Positions 51,466 to 60,919 of a stretch of DNA of 64,000 bases are shown here, one piece after another. This DNA is from Rubrivivax sp. (lineage in GTDB: Bacteria > Pseudomonadota > Gammaproteobacteria > Burkholderiales > Burkholderiaceae_C): the NCBI GenBank assembly GCA_030653385.1, contig JAURZM010000056.1, positions 37,664-101,663 of the forward strand, given 5' to 3'. Positions within the stretch are counted from its first letter, which is position 1. Each line of letters begins with the position of its first letter. The position numbers and the translations under genes are program-made. Below the pieces are notes generated by a model, which did not search any database, was not told the DNA's origin, and saw only the letters and a list, made by a program, of their open reading frames with translations.

Positions 51466-52676
51466 AGATCCTCTACGTCTGCCACCGCTTCCCCTTCCCG
51501 CCCAAACGTGGCGGCAAGATCCGGCCCTTCAACATGATCCGGCACCTCACCGCGTCGGGTCACCAGGTCACCGTGTGCTCGTTGGCGCGTTCGGCGGCCG
51601 AAGCCGAAGAAGGCGAGGGCATTGCACCGCACGTTGTCGCCAAGGCCATTGGCCTGGTCAGTGAACCGCTGCAATGGGCGCGCATGATCGTGCGCCTGCC
51701 GGTGCCCACACCTTCGTCGATGGGCTACTTCTACAGTGCCGACCTGGCCCGCCAGGTGCGGCACCTGCTGGCAACCCAGAGTTGGGACCTGATCTTCGTG
51801 CACTGCTCGTCGGTGGCGCAGTACGTGGAACATGTGACCGACGTGCCCAAGATCCTGGACTTTGGCGACATGGATTCGCAGAAGTGGCTTGAATACGCCC
51901 AGCGCAAACCTTTCCCGCTGTCGCTGGGCTACTGGTACGAAGGGCAGAAGATGCTGGCCGCCGAAAAGCGCCTGGCTCGCCGTTTCGACCTGTGCACCGC
52001 CACCACCCGTGCCGAATGGCAAACGCTGGACGGCTACGGCACCGGTGCCACCACCGACTGGTTCCCGAACGGCGTGGATGCCCAGTTCTTCAGCCCGGCT
52101 GATGCGCCCTACGATGCCGACACCATCAGCTTCATCGGCCGCATGGACTACTACCCCAACCAGGAATGCATGTCGCGCTTCTGCGCCCAGACCTGGCCCT
52201 TGCTGAAAGCCCGCCGCCCGGCCCTGAAACTGCTGATCGTCGGTGCCGACCCCACACCCGAAATGCGCGACCTGGGCAAGCTGCCGGGTGTCACCGTCAC
52301 CGGCTCGGTGCCCGATGTGCGGCCCTTCATCCGCGGCTCGGCGCTGATGGTGGCGCCCCTGGCCATCGCACGCGGCACGCAGAACAAGATCCTCGAAGCC
52401 ATGGCCATGGGCGTGCCCGTGGTCACCAGCACCATCGCCGCCGGCGGTGTCGACGCCATCGCCGGCGAAGACCTGCTGGTGGCCGACACGCCCCAGGAAA
52501 CGGCCGACGCCATCTTGTGCATCATTTCCGATCCGGCAGAGCGCCAACGCCTGGCAGACACCGGCCGTGCGCGCATGCTCAGCCACCACTCTTGGGCCGG
52601 CTCGATGAAGCGGCTGGACGCCATCATCACCCGCTGTGTCGCCCGCACCGCCAAGCAACAGAGTCAATTCGCATGA
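51462..52676 (+). CDS. XrtA system glycosyltransferase (TIGR03087-like, GT4)
   Basis: A 404-residue glycosyltransferase. ILYVCHRFPFPPKRGGKIR is the typical N-terminus of this PEP-CTERM-linked group; FIGRMDYYPN and APLAIARGTQNKILEAMAMG form the C-terminal donor site. ATGA overlaps with both neighbours couple it to the amidotransferase and the dehydrogenase. Donor and acceptor unknown. Confidence 0.9.
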   Translation: MKILYVCHRFPFPPKRGGKIRPFNMIRHLTASGHQVTVCSLARSAAEAEEGEGIAPHVVAKAIGLVSEPLQWARMIVRLPVPTPSSMGYFYSADLARQVRHLLATQSWDLIFVHCSSVAQYVEHVTDVPKILDFGDMDSQKWLEYAQRKPFPLSLGYWYEGQKMLAAEKRLARRFDLCTATTRAEWQTLDGYGTGATTDWFPNGVDAQFFSPADAPYDADTISFIGRMDYYPNQECMSRFCAQTWPLLKARRPALKLLIVGADPTPEMRDLGKLPGVTVTGSVPDVRPFIRGSALMVAPLAIARGTQNKILEAMAMGVPVVTSTIAAGGVDAIAGEDLLVADTPQETADAILCIISDPAERQRLADTGRARMLSHHSWAGSMKRLDAIITRCVARTAKQQSQFA

Positions 52677-53989
52677 AGATCAGCATTTTTGGTTTGGGTT
52701 ACGTGGGCGCCGTGTCGCTGGCCTGCCTGTCGCGTGACGGTCACGATGTGATCGGTGTCGACATCGACCGCAACAAGCTAGACCTCATCGCCGCGGGCAA
52801 GACGCCGGTGGTGGAAGAGGGCATGGTCGAACTGATGCAGCGGGTGGCCGCGAGCGGCCGGGTCACCGTCACCACCGATGCCGGCGCTGCCGTGCGCGAC
52901 AGCGACATCTCGCTGGTCTGCGTGGGCACACCCTCGGCTGCCAACGGCAGCCAGGACCAGGGCGCCATCCTGCGGTTGGCACGCGAAATGGGCCGCGCGC
53001 TGGCCGTGAAGACCCAGCCGCATGTCATCGTCTTCCGCTCCACCATCGTGCCCGGCACGGTGGAAGACGTGCTGCGGCCGATCATCGAAGAAGAGTCCGG
53101 CAAGCGTGACGGGCAAGATTTCCACCTGTGCTTCCAGCCCGAGTTCCTGCGCGAAGGTTCTTCCATCCGCGACTACGACAAGCCGCCTTTCACCATCGTC
53201 GGCGCCAACCACGAACACCCGGTCGATCAATTGCGGGCCCTGTTCGGCCACCTGCCGTGCAAATTGATCCGCACCTCGGTGCGGTCGGCAGAAATGATGA
53301 AGTACTGCTGCAACAACTTCCACGCGTTGAAGATCACCTTCGCCAATGAAACCGCTCGCCTGTGCGACGCGCTGGGCGTTGACGCCTTCGAGGTCATGGA
53401 CCTGGTGTGCCAGGATACGCAGCTCAACATCTCCAAGGCCTACCTGAAGCCGGGTTTTGCTTTCGGAGGATCCTGCCTGCCCAAGGACCTGCGTGCCACC
53501 AGCTACCTGGCCAAGAGCCACGATGTCGAAGTGCCCATGCTCAGCGCCATCCTGAAATCCAACGAAGAGCACCTGGCCGTGGCCCTGAACAAGGTGCTGG
53601 CCACGGGCAAGCGGCGCATCGGCTTCATCGGCCTGTCCTTCAAGAGCGGCACCGACGACCTGCGCGAAAGCCCGCTGGTCACGTTGGCCGAGCAGCTCAT
53701 CGGCAAGGGCATGCAGCTGTCCGTCTACGACCCCGAAGTGCACATGTCCACGCTGCTGGGTGCCAACCGCCGCTACATCGAAAGCCACTTGCCGCACATC
53801 GGTCAGTTGCTGCAGGCTGACATCGGCCAGGTCATCGCGGGCGCGGACGTGCTGGTGGTGGGCCTGTCGGGCAGCGATGTCACGCAGGCGCTGGTGCGCG
53901 GCTGCCGTGCCGACCAGACGGTGATTGACCTGGTCAATCTGGGCAGCCAGACCGGCATTGCGGCCCAGGTCGAGGGCCTGTGCTGGTAG
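52673..53989 (+). CDS. GDP-mannose/UDP-glucose 6-dehydrogenase family, AlgD-like
   Basis: A 438-residue nucleotide-sugar dehydrogenase. IFGLGYVGAVSLACL binds NAD; the catalytic cysteine is Cys268 in FGGSCLPKDLRA, the same position as in Pseudomonas AlgD, and GFIGLSFKSGTDDLRESPL matches AlgD better than UDP-glucose dehydrogenases. It would make GDP-mannuronate. No mannose-1-phosphate guanylyltransferase lies in the window, so the donor must come from elsewhere. Start overlaps the previous stop. Confidence 0.82.
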   Translation: MKISIFGLGYVGAVSLACLSRDGHDVIGVDIDRNKLDLIAAGKTPVVEEGMVELMQRVAASGRVTVTTDAGAAVRDSDISLVCVGTPSAANGSQDQGAILRLAREMGRALAVKTQPHVIVFRSTIVPGTVEDVLRPIIEEESGKRDGQDFHLCFQPEFLREGSSIRDYDKPPFTIVGANHEHPVDQLRALFGHLPCKLIRTSVRSAEMMKYCCNNFHALKITFANETARLCDALGVDAFEVMDLVCQDTQLNISKAYLKPGFAFGGSCLPKDLRATSYLAKSHDVEVPMLSAILKSNEEHLAVALNKVLATGKRRIGFIGLSFKSGTDDLRESPLVTLAEQLIGKGMQLSVYDPEVHMSTLLGANRRYIESHLPHIGQLLQADIGQVIAGADVLVVGLSGSDVTQALVRGCRADQTVIDLVNLGSQTGIAAQVEGLCW

Positions 53990-55080
53990 ACGGGGCCGCG
54001 CCCCGCATCTGCATCGTCGGTCCGCTGCCTCCGCCGTCCGGCGGCATGGCCAACCAGTGCGAACAGCTGGTCCGCCTGCTGGACCGTGAAGGGGTGTCCG
54101 TGGAACTGGTGCGCAACAACGCACCGTACCGGCCGGCCTGGGCTTGCCGCTTGCCAGGGCTGCGGGCCCTGTTCAGGCTGGTACCCTACCTGTTGAGCTT
54201 GTGGGCTGCAGCCGGGCGTGTGCAGGTGATCCACGTTTTCGCCAATTCCGGTTGGGCCTGGCACTTGTTTGCCGCGCCGGCCTTGCTGGTGGCGCGACTG
54301 CGTGGCAGGGCTGTCATCGTCAACTACCGGGGTGGGCATGCCGACACGTTTTTCAGTTCCGCGCCAGGGCACGTGCTGCGCAGCCTGCAGCGCGCCACGC
54401 TGCGGGTGACACCTTCGCCCTTTCTGCAGAGGGTTTTTGTCAAACACGGCCTTCAAGCCGAAGTGGTGCCCAACATCATCGACCTGACCCGCTTCGAGCC
54501 CGTGCCGCCCCGCGACTTCGGCCTGGCGCCGCGCATCGTGGTTGCACGCAACCTGGAGCCCATCTACGACATCGCCACCGCCATCCGCGCCATGCTGCCC
54601 ATTCGGCAGGTGTTTCCGCACGCCACCCTGACCGTGGCGGGCAGCGGGCCGGAACTGCCACGATTGAAGGCACTTGTCACGGAACTGGAACTGCAGGCCG
54701 CAGTCAGCTTCACCGGTCGCGTCGAAAATGCTGCGATGCCGCAGCTGTATGCGCTGGCAGACTGCGTCGTCAACCCAAGTACCGTGGACAACATGCCCAT
54801 ATCGCTGCTGGAAGCCTTTGCCAGCGGCCTGCCGGTGGTCAGCACCGACGCGGGCGGCATTCCCGACATGCTCACGCACGACGTGTCGGGGTTGTTGGTG
54901 CCCGTGGGCAACGCACAAGCCATGGGCCAGGAAGTCTGCCGCGTGCTGCAAGACCGCGCCTTGGCCACCCGCCTGGTGGCCGCTGGCCGTGCCGAAGCCG
55001 AAAAGTACGCCTGGCCGCGTGTCAAGTTGCAGTGGCTCGACGCCTACCGCCGCGCCGCTGTGGCCCAGGCCGCGGCATGA
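53980..55080 (+). CDS. Glycosyltransferase family 4 protein
   Basis: A 366-residue GT-B enzyme: ICIVGPLPPPSGGMANQ at the N-terminus, then NPSTVDNMPISLLEAFASGLPVVST in the donor domain. The GTG start at 53980 overlaps the dehydrogenase end by 10 bases; no later start gives a complete first strand. Overlaps the PaaK-like gene by ATGA. I cannot place it in one of the named XrtA families, so it is probably specific to this polymer. Confidence 0.82.
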   Translation: MLVDGAAPRICIVGPLPPPSGGMANQCEQLVRLLDREGVSVELVRNNAPYRPAWACRLPGLRALFRLVPYLLSLWAAAGRVQVIHVFANSGWAWHLFAAPALLVARLRGRAVIVNYRGGHADTFFSSAPGHVLRSLQRATLRVTPSPFLQRVFVKHGLQAEVVPNIIDLTRFEPVPPRDFGLAPRIVVARNLEPIYDIATAIRAMLPIRQVFPHATLTVAGSGPELPRLKALVTELELQAAVSFTGRVENAAMPQLYALADCVVNPSTVDNMPISLLEAFASGLPVVSTDAGGIPDMLTHDVSGLLVPVGNAQAMGQEVCRVLQDRALATRLVAAGRAEAEKYAWPRVKLQWLDAYRRAAVAQAAA

Positions 55081-56450
55081 GCAGCATGTACACCGCCGTC
55101 TGTTCGCACGCCATCTTTCCGCTGCACGAACGGCTGAAGGGCCACGACTCGGTGGCTGTGCGGCAGCGGCTTGAGGTCAGCCAGTGGTGGCCGCGTGAAG
55201 CCATCGAAGCCGACCGTGTGGCCCGCCTGCGCCGTTTCCTGGTGGACGCCGGCAACCGCGTGCCCTACTACCGCGAGCTGTTTGCCCGCAGCGGCTTCCA
55301 GCCAGAAGGCGTGCAGTCGCTGGCCGACCTGGCAAAACTTCCCTTGCTGGGGAAACCCGAAATCCGCGCCCATGCCGACCGCATCAAGGCCGAAGGCCAT
55401 GGCCCGCTGCAGCGCTACAACACGGGCGGTTCGTCGGGTGAGCCGCTGATCTTCTACATCGGCAAAGACCGTGTCACCCACGACGTGGCTGCCAAGTGGC
55501 GTGCCACACGCTGGTGGGGCGTGGACATTGGCGACCCCGAAATGGTCGTCTGGGGCTCGCCCATCGAACTGGGTGCACAAGACCGTGTGCGCCGGTTCCG
55601 CGACAAGCTGCTGCGCACACAGCTGCTGCCGGCCTTCGAGATGTCCGACACCAAGGTGGACGGTTTCATTGCTGCCATTCGGCAGCAGCGCCCGCGCATG
55701 TTGTTTGGCTACCCCTCGGCGCTGACGCACATCGCGCGCCACTCGCAGAAGCGCGGCATCGCGATGAACGACCTGGGCATCCAGGTGGCCTTTGTCACCA
55801 GCGAGAGGCTCTACGACGACCAGCGCGCCACCATCGGCAGCGTGTTCGGCTGTGGCGTGGCCAACGGCTACGGTGGCCGCGATGCCGGCTTCATTGCCCA
55901 TGAATGCCCTTCCGGCGGCATGCATGTCACGGCCGAAGACATCATCGTGGAAACCATTGGCCAAGATGGCCAGCCGGTGCCCGAAGGCCAGCCCGGTGAA
56001 ATCGTCACCACGCACCTGGCCACGCGCGACTTTCCCTTCATCCGTTACCGCACCGGTGACGTGGCCGTGCTCAGCAAGGCCACCTGCGCCTGCGGCCGCG
56101 GCCTGCCGCTCATCCAGGAACTGCAGGGCCGCACCACCGACTTCGTGCTGGCTGCCGACGGCACCGTGATGCATGGCCTGGCGCTCATCTACATCCTGCG
56201 CGACCTGCCCGGTGTGCAGTCCTTCAAGATCGTGCAGGAAACGTTGCTGCACACGGTGGTGCAACTGGTGGTGGACGAGCGGTTTGTGCGTGCACAAAGT
56301 GCCGACATCGTTTTGGCCTTCAAGCGCCGACTGGGTGATGCCGTGCAGGTGGACCTGCAGTTCGTCGAGCGCATTGCGGCCGAGAAGTCGGGCAAGTTCC
56401 GCTACGTGGTGAGCCGCGTCACGGGGCAGCCGCCGGCTGCCGGGGTCTGA
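55077..56450 (+). CDS. Phenylacetate-CoA ligase-like (PaaK/CapK) protein
   Basis: A 457-residue member of the adenylate-forming PaaK/CapK family. The P-loop is YNTGGSSGEPL, later NGYGGRDAGF and FIRYRTGDVAVL lie at the adenylate site, and CACGRGLPLI contains the short cysteine pair of this family. Such proteins in capsule loci are thought to activate a carboxylate for transfer to a sugar. Here it follows a glycosyltransferase in an ATGA overlap and precedes an O-ligase. The acid it activates is unknown. Confidence 0.82.
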   Translation: MSSMYTAVCSHAIFPLHERLKGHDSVAVRQRLEVSQWWPREAIEADRVARLRRFLVDAGNRVPYYRELFARSGFQPEGVQSLADLAKLPLLGKPEIRAHADRIKAEGHGPLQRYNTGGSSGEPLIFYIGKDRVTHDVAAKWRATRWWGVDIGDPEMVVWGSPIELGAQDRVRRFRDKLLRTQLLPAFEMSDTKVDGFIAAIRQQRPRMLFGYPSALTHIARHSQKRGIAMNDLGIQVAFVTSERLYDDQRATIGSVFGCGVANGYGGRDAGFIAHECPSGGMHVTAEDIIVETIGQDGQPVPEGQPGEIVTTHLATRDFPFIRYRTGDVAVLSKATCACGRGLPLIQELQGRTTDFVLAADGTVMHGLALIYILRDLPGVQSFKIVQETLLHTVVQLVVDERFVRAQSADIVLAFKRRLGDAVQVDLQFVERIAAEKSGKFRYVVSRVTGQPPAAGV

Positions 56451-56459
56451 GGCAGGGCC

Positions 56460-57791
56460 ATGCGCGACATCGTTCTTTTGTCCATCGTGGCGATGGCGGC
56501 ATTTGCTTCGCTGCGCAAGCCGTGGATCGGTGTGATGCTGTGGGTGTGGGTCAGCATCATGAATCCGCACCGCTATACCTATGGCATTGCCTACACCGCG
56601 CCGGTAGCAGCCATCGCAGCAGTCTGCACATTTGCCGGACTGGCCTTTACCAAGGACCAGCGCGAGTCGCCTTTCAAGAGCGGCGCGGTGACCGCGCTTT
56701 TCCTGTTCATGCTGGTGATGACTGTGTCCTGGTTGCTTGGGCGCGACGTCGAGGGTGACTACGAGCAGTGGAACAAGGTCATGAAGATCGACCTCATGGT
56801 GCTGGTGGGCTTGATGGTGCTTCACAGCAAAATGCACGTGATCATCCTGGCATGGGTGTCGGCAGGGTCCCTGATGCTGCTGGGCGCCAAAGGTGGCCTG
56901 TTCACCATCATTTCCGGGGGCAGCGAACGGGTCTGGGGACCACCGGGCAGCTTCATCGAGGGCAACAACGAGCTGGGCCTGGCGCTGATCATCATCATTC
57001 CGATCCTGCGCTTTCTGCAGTTGCAGATGCAGCATCGGTGGCTGCGCTGGGGCATGACTTTGTCCATGCTGCTGTGTGCAGCAGCGGCCATCGGCACCCA
57101 TTCGCGTGGTGCATTTCTGGCCATCTCGGCCATGGCCCTGGTGCTGTGGTGGCGCGGCAAGAACCGCATCGCCAGCGGGGTGCTGATCGTCGTGGCTGCC
57201 ATTTCGTTGGTCACCTTCATGCCCGACAAGTGGACGGACCGCATGAACACCATCGAAACCTACCAAGAAGACGGCTCGGCGCAGGGGCGGCTGGCGGCCT
57301 GGTCGGCTTCCTGGTACGTGGCTTTCGACCACCCACTGGGCGTGGGCTTCAACCTGGTGGACCAAGACCTCTTCAACAAGTATTCGCACAACCCGGCGGC
57401 AGGGGCCCGCGCAGCGCACAGCATCTACTTCCAGATCCTGGGCCACCACGGTTTCCCAGGCCTGATCCTGTTCATGGCCATCTGGTTCATCACCTGGCGA
57501 AACTCGGCATGGCTGCGGGTGCACGCCGCCAAGATACCCGAGGCGCGGTGGTGTGCCGACCTGGGGGCGATGGCCCAGGTGTCGCTGGTGGGCTTTTTCG
57601 TAGGTGGTGCTTTTCTGAGCCTGGCCTACTTCGACCTGCCTTACTACGTGATGATGATGGTGGCTATTGCACGGGTGTGGGTCATGAAAAAGAGCTGGCA
57701 GACCGAGGTGGCGCCCAAGGCCCGCTGGTGGTCTTTGCTGGGCTTGGCGCCACAGACACAGACGCAGCCGCAACCGGTGCGGGCCACGTGA
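56460..57791 (+). CDS. Putative O-glycosylation ligase, exosortase A system-associated
   Basis: A 443-residue membrane protein with roughly ten helices and a large periplasmic loop, resembling O-antigen ligase/polymerase (Wzy/WaaL) proteins; family TIGR03097-like. HSRGAFL in the middle and HNPAAGARAAHSIYFQILGHHG in the loop contain the His/Arg residues conserved in these enzymes. It may polymerise the repeat unit or attach glycan to exported proteins. ATG 56460 lies 9 bases after the PaaK-like stop. Its stop overlaps the GTG of the next gene. Confidence 0.85.
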   Translation: MRDIVLLSIVAMAAFASLRKPWIGVMLWVWVSIMNPHRYTYGIAYTAPVAAIAAVCTFAGLAFTKDQRESPFKSGAVTALFLFMLVMTVSWLLGRDVEGDYEQWNKVMKIDLMVLVGLMVLHSKMHVIILAWVSAGSLMLLGAKGGLFTIISGGSERVWGPPGSFIEGNNELGLALIIIIPILRFLQLQMQHRWLRWGMTLSMLLCAAAAIGTHSRGAFLAISAMALVLWWRGKNRIASGVLIVVAAISLVTFMPDKWTDRMNTIETYQEDGSAQGRLAAWSASWYVAFDHPLGVGFNLVDQDLFNKYSHNPAAGARAAHSIYFQILGHHGFPGLILFMAIWFITWRNSAWLRVHAAKIPEARWCADLGAMAQVSLVGFFVGGAFLSLAYFDLPYYVMMMVAIARVWVMKKSWQTEVAPKARWWSLLGLAPQTQTQPQPVRAT

Positions 57792-58768
57792 ACGTGGTGC
57801 GCCCTTTGCTCAGCCTGGCCTCGCCCCAGGGTCGCAGCGGGCGCCTGTCGGTGCTGGTGCTGCACCGGGTGTTGCCCGGCCCTGATCCGCTGTACCCGGA
57901 AGCCATCGATGCGGCCCGCTTCAGGCAGATGTGCGAGTGGCTGCGTTCGCTGTTCACCGTGCTGCCGCTGGACGTGGCTGTGCAGCACCTGCATAGTGGC
58001 AGCCTGCCCGAAAGGGCGCTGGCGATCACCTTCGACGACGGGTATGCCGACAACTGCGAAGTGGCCATGCCCATCCTGCGCAGCCTTGGCATGCCGGCCA
58101 CGGTGTTTGTGACCACGGGGTTCCTGAACGGTGGATGCATGTGGAATGACATCGTCGTGGAGTCTTTCCGTCGCACGCGGCAAGACCAGATCATGCTCGA
58201 CGACCTGCTGCCCGCGCCGGGCCTGCAAACCCTTCTGCTGACCACCCCCACGCTCAGGCGTGCCGCGTTGGAAGGTGTCATCGGCGCGGTCAAGTACCTG
58301 CCGGCGGCGGACCGACTGGACACCGTGAACCGGATTGCCAGGCGCCTGGGCGTGACACTGCCCAATGACCTGATGATGAGTTCGGCGCAGGTGCTGGCCT
58401 TGCGCCAGGGCGGCCTTCAGGTTGGTGCACACACCGTGACTCACCCCATCCTGACCACCTTGCCGCTCGACGAAGCCCGGCAGGAAATGCAGCAGAGCAA
58501 GACCTTCCTGGAACAACTGTTGGATGAACGCGTGGGCTTGTTTGCCTACCCCAATGGCAAGCCGGGTCAGGACTTCGACACACGCTGCGTAACCCTGGCA
58601 AAAGAGGTCGGCTTCGACGCGGCGGTCACCACGGCACCGGGTGCGGCTTCCAGCCAGACCGACCTGTACCAATTGCCCAGGTTCACGCCCTGGGACCGCC
58701 AACGCTGGCGCTTCGGCCTGCGCATGGTGCGCAATCTGTGGGCTTCGCGCGGACCCCTGCCGGCTTGA
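57788..58768 (+). CDS. Second polysaccharide deacetylase family protein
   Basis: A 326-residue NodB-like protein. ITFDDGYADN carries the metal and catalytic aspartates and GAHTVTHPIL the HxxxH pair; FAYPNGKPGQDFD follows. Unlike the first deacetylase (40278-41132) it belongs to the family with an insertion between those motifs (about 100 residues). GTG 57788 overlaps the ligase stop (GTGA). No signal peptide. Acts on a different sugar or at a different stage; which is not readable. Confidence 0.85.
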   Translation: MNVVRPLLSLASPQGRSGRLSVLVLHRVLPGPDPLYPEAIDAARFRQMCEWLRSLFTVLPLDVAVQHLHSGSLPERALAITFDDGYADNCEVAMPILRSLGMPATVFVTTGFLNGGCMWNDIVVESFRRTRQDQIMLDDLLPAPGLQTLLLTTPTLRRAALEGVIGAVKYLPAADRLDTVNRIARRLGVTLPNDLMMSSAQVLALRQGGLQVGAHTVTHPILTTLPLDEARQEMQQSKTFLEQLLDERVGLFAYPNGKPGQDFDTRCVTLAKEVGFDAAVTTAPGAASSQTDLYQLPRFTPWDRQRWRFGLRMVRNLWASRGPLPA

Positions 58769-58813
58769 AGCCCGGCCCGAACACCCATTGCTGAACTGAA
58801 GCGGAAGGACCCG

Positions 58814-59752
58814 ATGAACCCCACACCGACACAAGCCACGCCGCCCGGCAAGGGCCTGGTCGACCAGCTCATCGGCGCCTGGCCGGTGATGGTGCTGGCC
58901 CACAACGAAGAACGCCACATCGAAGCCTGCCTGGACAGCATCTTTGCCGCCGACCCCGACCGGCGCTTCGAGGTCTATGTGATGGCCAATGGCTGCACCG
59001 ACCGCACCGAGGCCATCGTCAGCAACTACGGCCGCAAACGGCCCGAGGTGCACCTCGTGTCCATCCAGATGGGCGACAAATGCAACGCCTGGAACGTGTT
59101 CATTCACGAAACCATCAAGGCCAGTTGCCCAGGCCGCGACATCTACTTCTTCATGGACGGTGACGCCACCGCAGAGGCGGGCGCCTTCAAGGCCATGAGC
59201 CTGGGCCTGGACCGCGTGCCACATGCCAATGCCGCAGCCGCCGTGCCGCTGACTGGCCGCAATGCCGCACGAGACCGCGAGGCCATGGTTCAGGAGCATG
59301 CACTGGTGGCGAATCTGTATGCCTTGCGGGGCAGCTTCGTGGACCGTCTGCAAGTGCAGGGGGTGCGTGTACCGCTGAAACTGGAGGGCGACGACGGCAT
59401 GATCGGCGCCTTCGTCAAATGGGACCTGGCGCCCACCACCAACGGCACCGATGACAAGCGCATCGTGGTCTGCCCCGACGCCGGTTTCCGCTTCGAGTCT
59501 TTCAAGCCCACGCGGCTGAGCGACTGGAAGGTGTACTGGAAACGTGCCGTGCGTTATGGCCGCCGCAACTACGAATTCCGCTTGTTGGGGCCTTTGATCG
59601 AGACCCAGGGCATGGGCGCTGTGCCTCGCGACGTGCAGGACATCTACAGGCAGGCCGAAGGGCTGACGCTGCGTTGGCAGGGGCCCTACACCTTGACCAA
59701 TTGGGTGGCTTTGCGGCAGATGCGGCGCATTGGCCGGCAACGCAGCACCTGA
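58814..59752 (+). CDS. Glycosyltransferase family 2-like protein
   Basis: A 312-residue protein with a GT-A fold start (MVLAHNEERHIEACLDSIF), a DxD-like FFMDGDATAE about residues 113-122, and KLEGDDGMIGAF near the acceptor site. Likely adds a sugar from a nucleotide donor on the cytoplasmic side. A purine-rich GCGGAAGGA precedes ATG 58814. No membrane helix seen, so it may be a soluble or peripheral enzyme. Confidence 0.8.
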   Translation: MNPTPTQATPPGKGLVDQLIGAWPVMVLAHNEERHIEACLDSIFAADPDRRFEVYVMANGCTDRTEAIVSNYGRKRPEVHLVSIQMGDKCNAWNVFIHETIKASCPGRDIYFFMDGDATAEAGAFKAMSLGLDRVPHANAAAAVPLTGRNAARDREAMVQEHALVANLYALRGSFVDRLQVQGVRVPLKLEGDDGMIGAFVKWDLAPTTNGTDDKRIVVCPDAGFRFESFKPTRLSDWKVYWKRAVRYGRRNYEFRLLGPLIETQGMGAVPRDVQDIYRQAEGLTLRWQGPYTLTNWVALRQMRRIGRQRST

Positions 59753-59765
59753 TGGGCGCGGCCCC

Positions 59766-60821
59766 GTGACTGGCCTGCCAAGCAGCGAAGGCAGTCTTTC
59801 AAGGGTGTATATCGTCATCCTGAACTGGAATGGCTGGCGCGACACCATCGAGTGCCTGGAATCGCTGTGGCACCTGCAAGGGGTGGCCTGGACGGCCGTT
59901 GTGGCCGACAACGGCTCCAGCGACGGTTCGCCCCAGCACCTGCAGGCCTGGGCACACGGGCATCAGGCCGCCGCCCCGACACCCTTCCTGAGCCAGTTGC
60001 CGTGCGCCAAGCCGGTGGCCATGGCGAAGGTGGCACTGGCAGAACTGGACCGGCCGTTGCAGAGCCCCGCAAGCGTGGTGCTCATCGAAAACGGCGAAAA
60101 CCTGGGTTTTGCCGGTGGGTGCAACACGGGCATCCGCTTGGCCATGGCCCAGCCGGACTGCGCCTACGTGTGGGTGCTCAACAACGACAGCGTGGTGGAC
60201 CCGGGCGCACTGCGCGCCATGTTGGACCTTTGCCAAGCGCAGGGTCGCGTGGGTGTCTGTGGCAGCCAGATTCGGTACTACGACCGGCCGCAACTGGTGC
60301 AGAACTTCGGCGGCACCTTGAACCGCTGGTTCTTCACCGTTCACAGCATAGCCTGCGGCGTCCCGGCCCAAACCTTGCCTGCTGTCGCCGGCCGGGTGGA
60401 CTATGTGCCGGGCGCGTCGATGTTGGTCACGCGGGAATTCCTGCGGCGCGTGGGCCCGATGCCTGAGGATTACTTTCTGTACTACGAAGAAGTCGACTGG
60501 GTCGAGCGCGCGCGCTGGCAGTTCGACCTGGCCATCACCCGCGACAGCATCGTCTACCACCGCGGTGGCGCCAGCATTGGGTCGCCCATGGAGCCCAGTG
60601 TGCGAGGGCTGCGGTCGGACTACTTCATGTTGCGGGGGCGCGTGCGGCTGGCGCGCAGGTTCTATCCTGCCCGGCTACCCGTTGTTTATCTCGGCCTGCT
60701 TGCTTCGCTTGGCACCCGGCTGCTGCGGCGTCAGTGGCAGCGTGCGCAAGTTGCAGCCTGGGCCATCGTGGGCCGTGCGCCTGCCTGGCTGGACTTGCCG
60801 GTGCGGGCTCAGAAGTCGTGA
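59766..60821 (+). CDS. Glycosyltransferase family 2 protein, rhamnosyltransferase-like
   Basis: A 351-residue GT2 enzyme. IVILNWNGWRDTIECL, VVADNGSSDGS, ENGENLGFAGGCNTGI and VLNNDSVVDPGAL are the donor-binding and DxD-equivalent motifs; DYFLYYEEVDWVERAR is the acceptor-site ED motif. The pattern is that of WbbL-type transferases. Start unsettled: GTG 59766 is taken because the frame is open from there, but GTG 59802 would also keep the first strand. Confidence 0.82.
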   Translation: MTGLPSSEGSLSRVYIVILNWNGWRDTIECLESLWHLQGVAWTAVVADNGSSDGSPQHLQAWAHGHQAAAPTPFLSQLPCAKPVAMAKVALAELDRPLQSPASVVLIENGENLGFAGGCNTGIRLAMAQPDCAYVWVLNNDSVVDPGALRAMLDLCQAQGRVGVCGSQIRYYDRPQLVQNFGGTLNRWFFTVHSIACGVPAQTLPAVAGRVDYVPGASMLVTREFLRRVGPMPEDYFLYYEEVDWVERARWQFDLAITRDSIVYHRGGASIGSPMEPSVRGLRSDYFMLRGRVRLARRFYPARLPVVYLGLLASLGTRLLRRQWQRAQVAAWAIVGRAPAWLDLPVRAQKS

Positions 60822-60919
60822 GGCTGAGAGGCCCCAGGCCCGCGAGATCCTGCGGCCATGAGGCGGACGCTTGCAAGAATCAACAGAACATAGAAGAACT
60901 GTGCCAAGAGGAGATTGCC

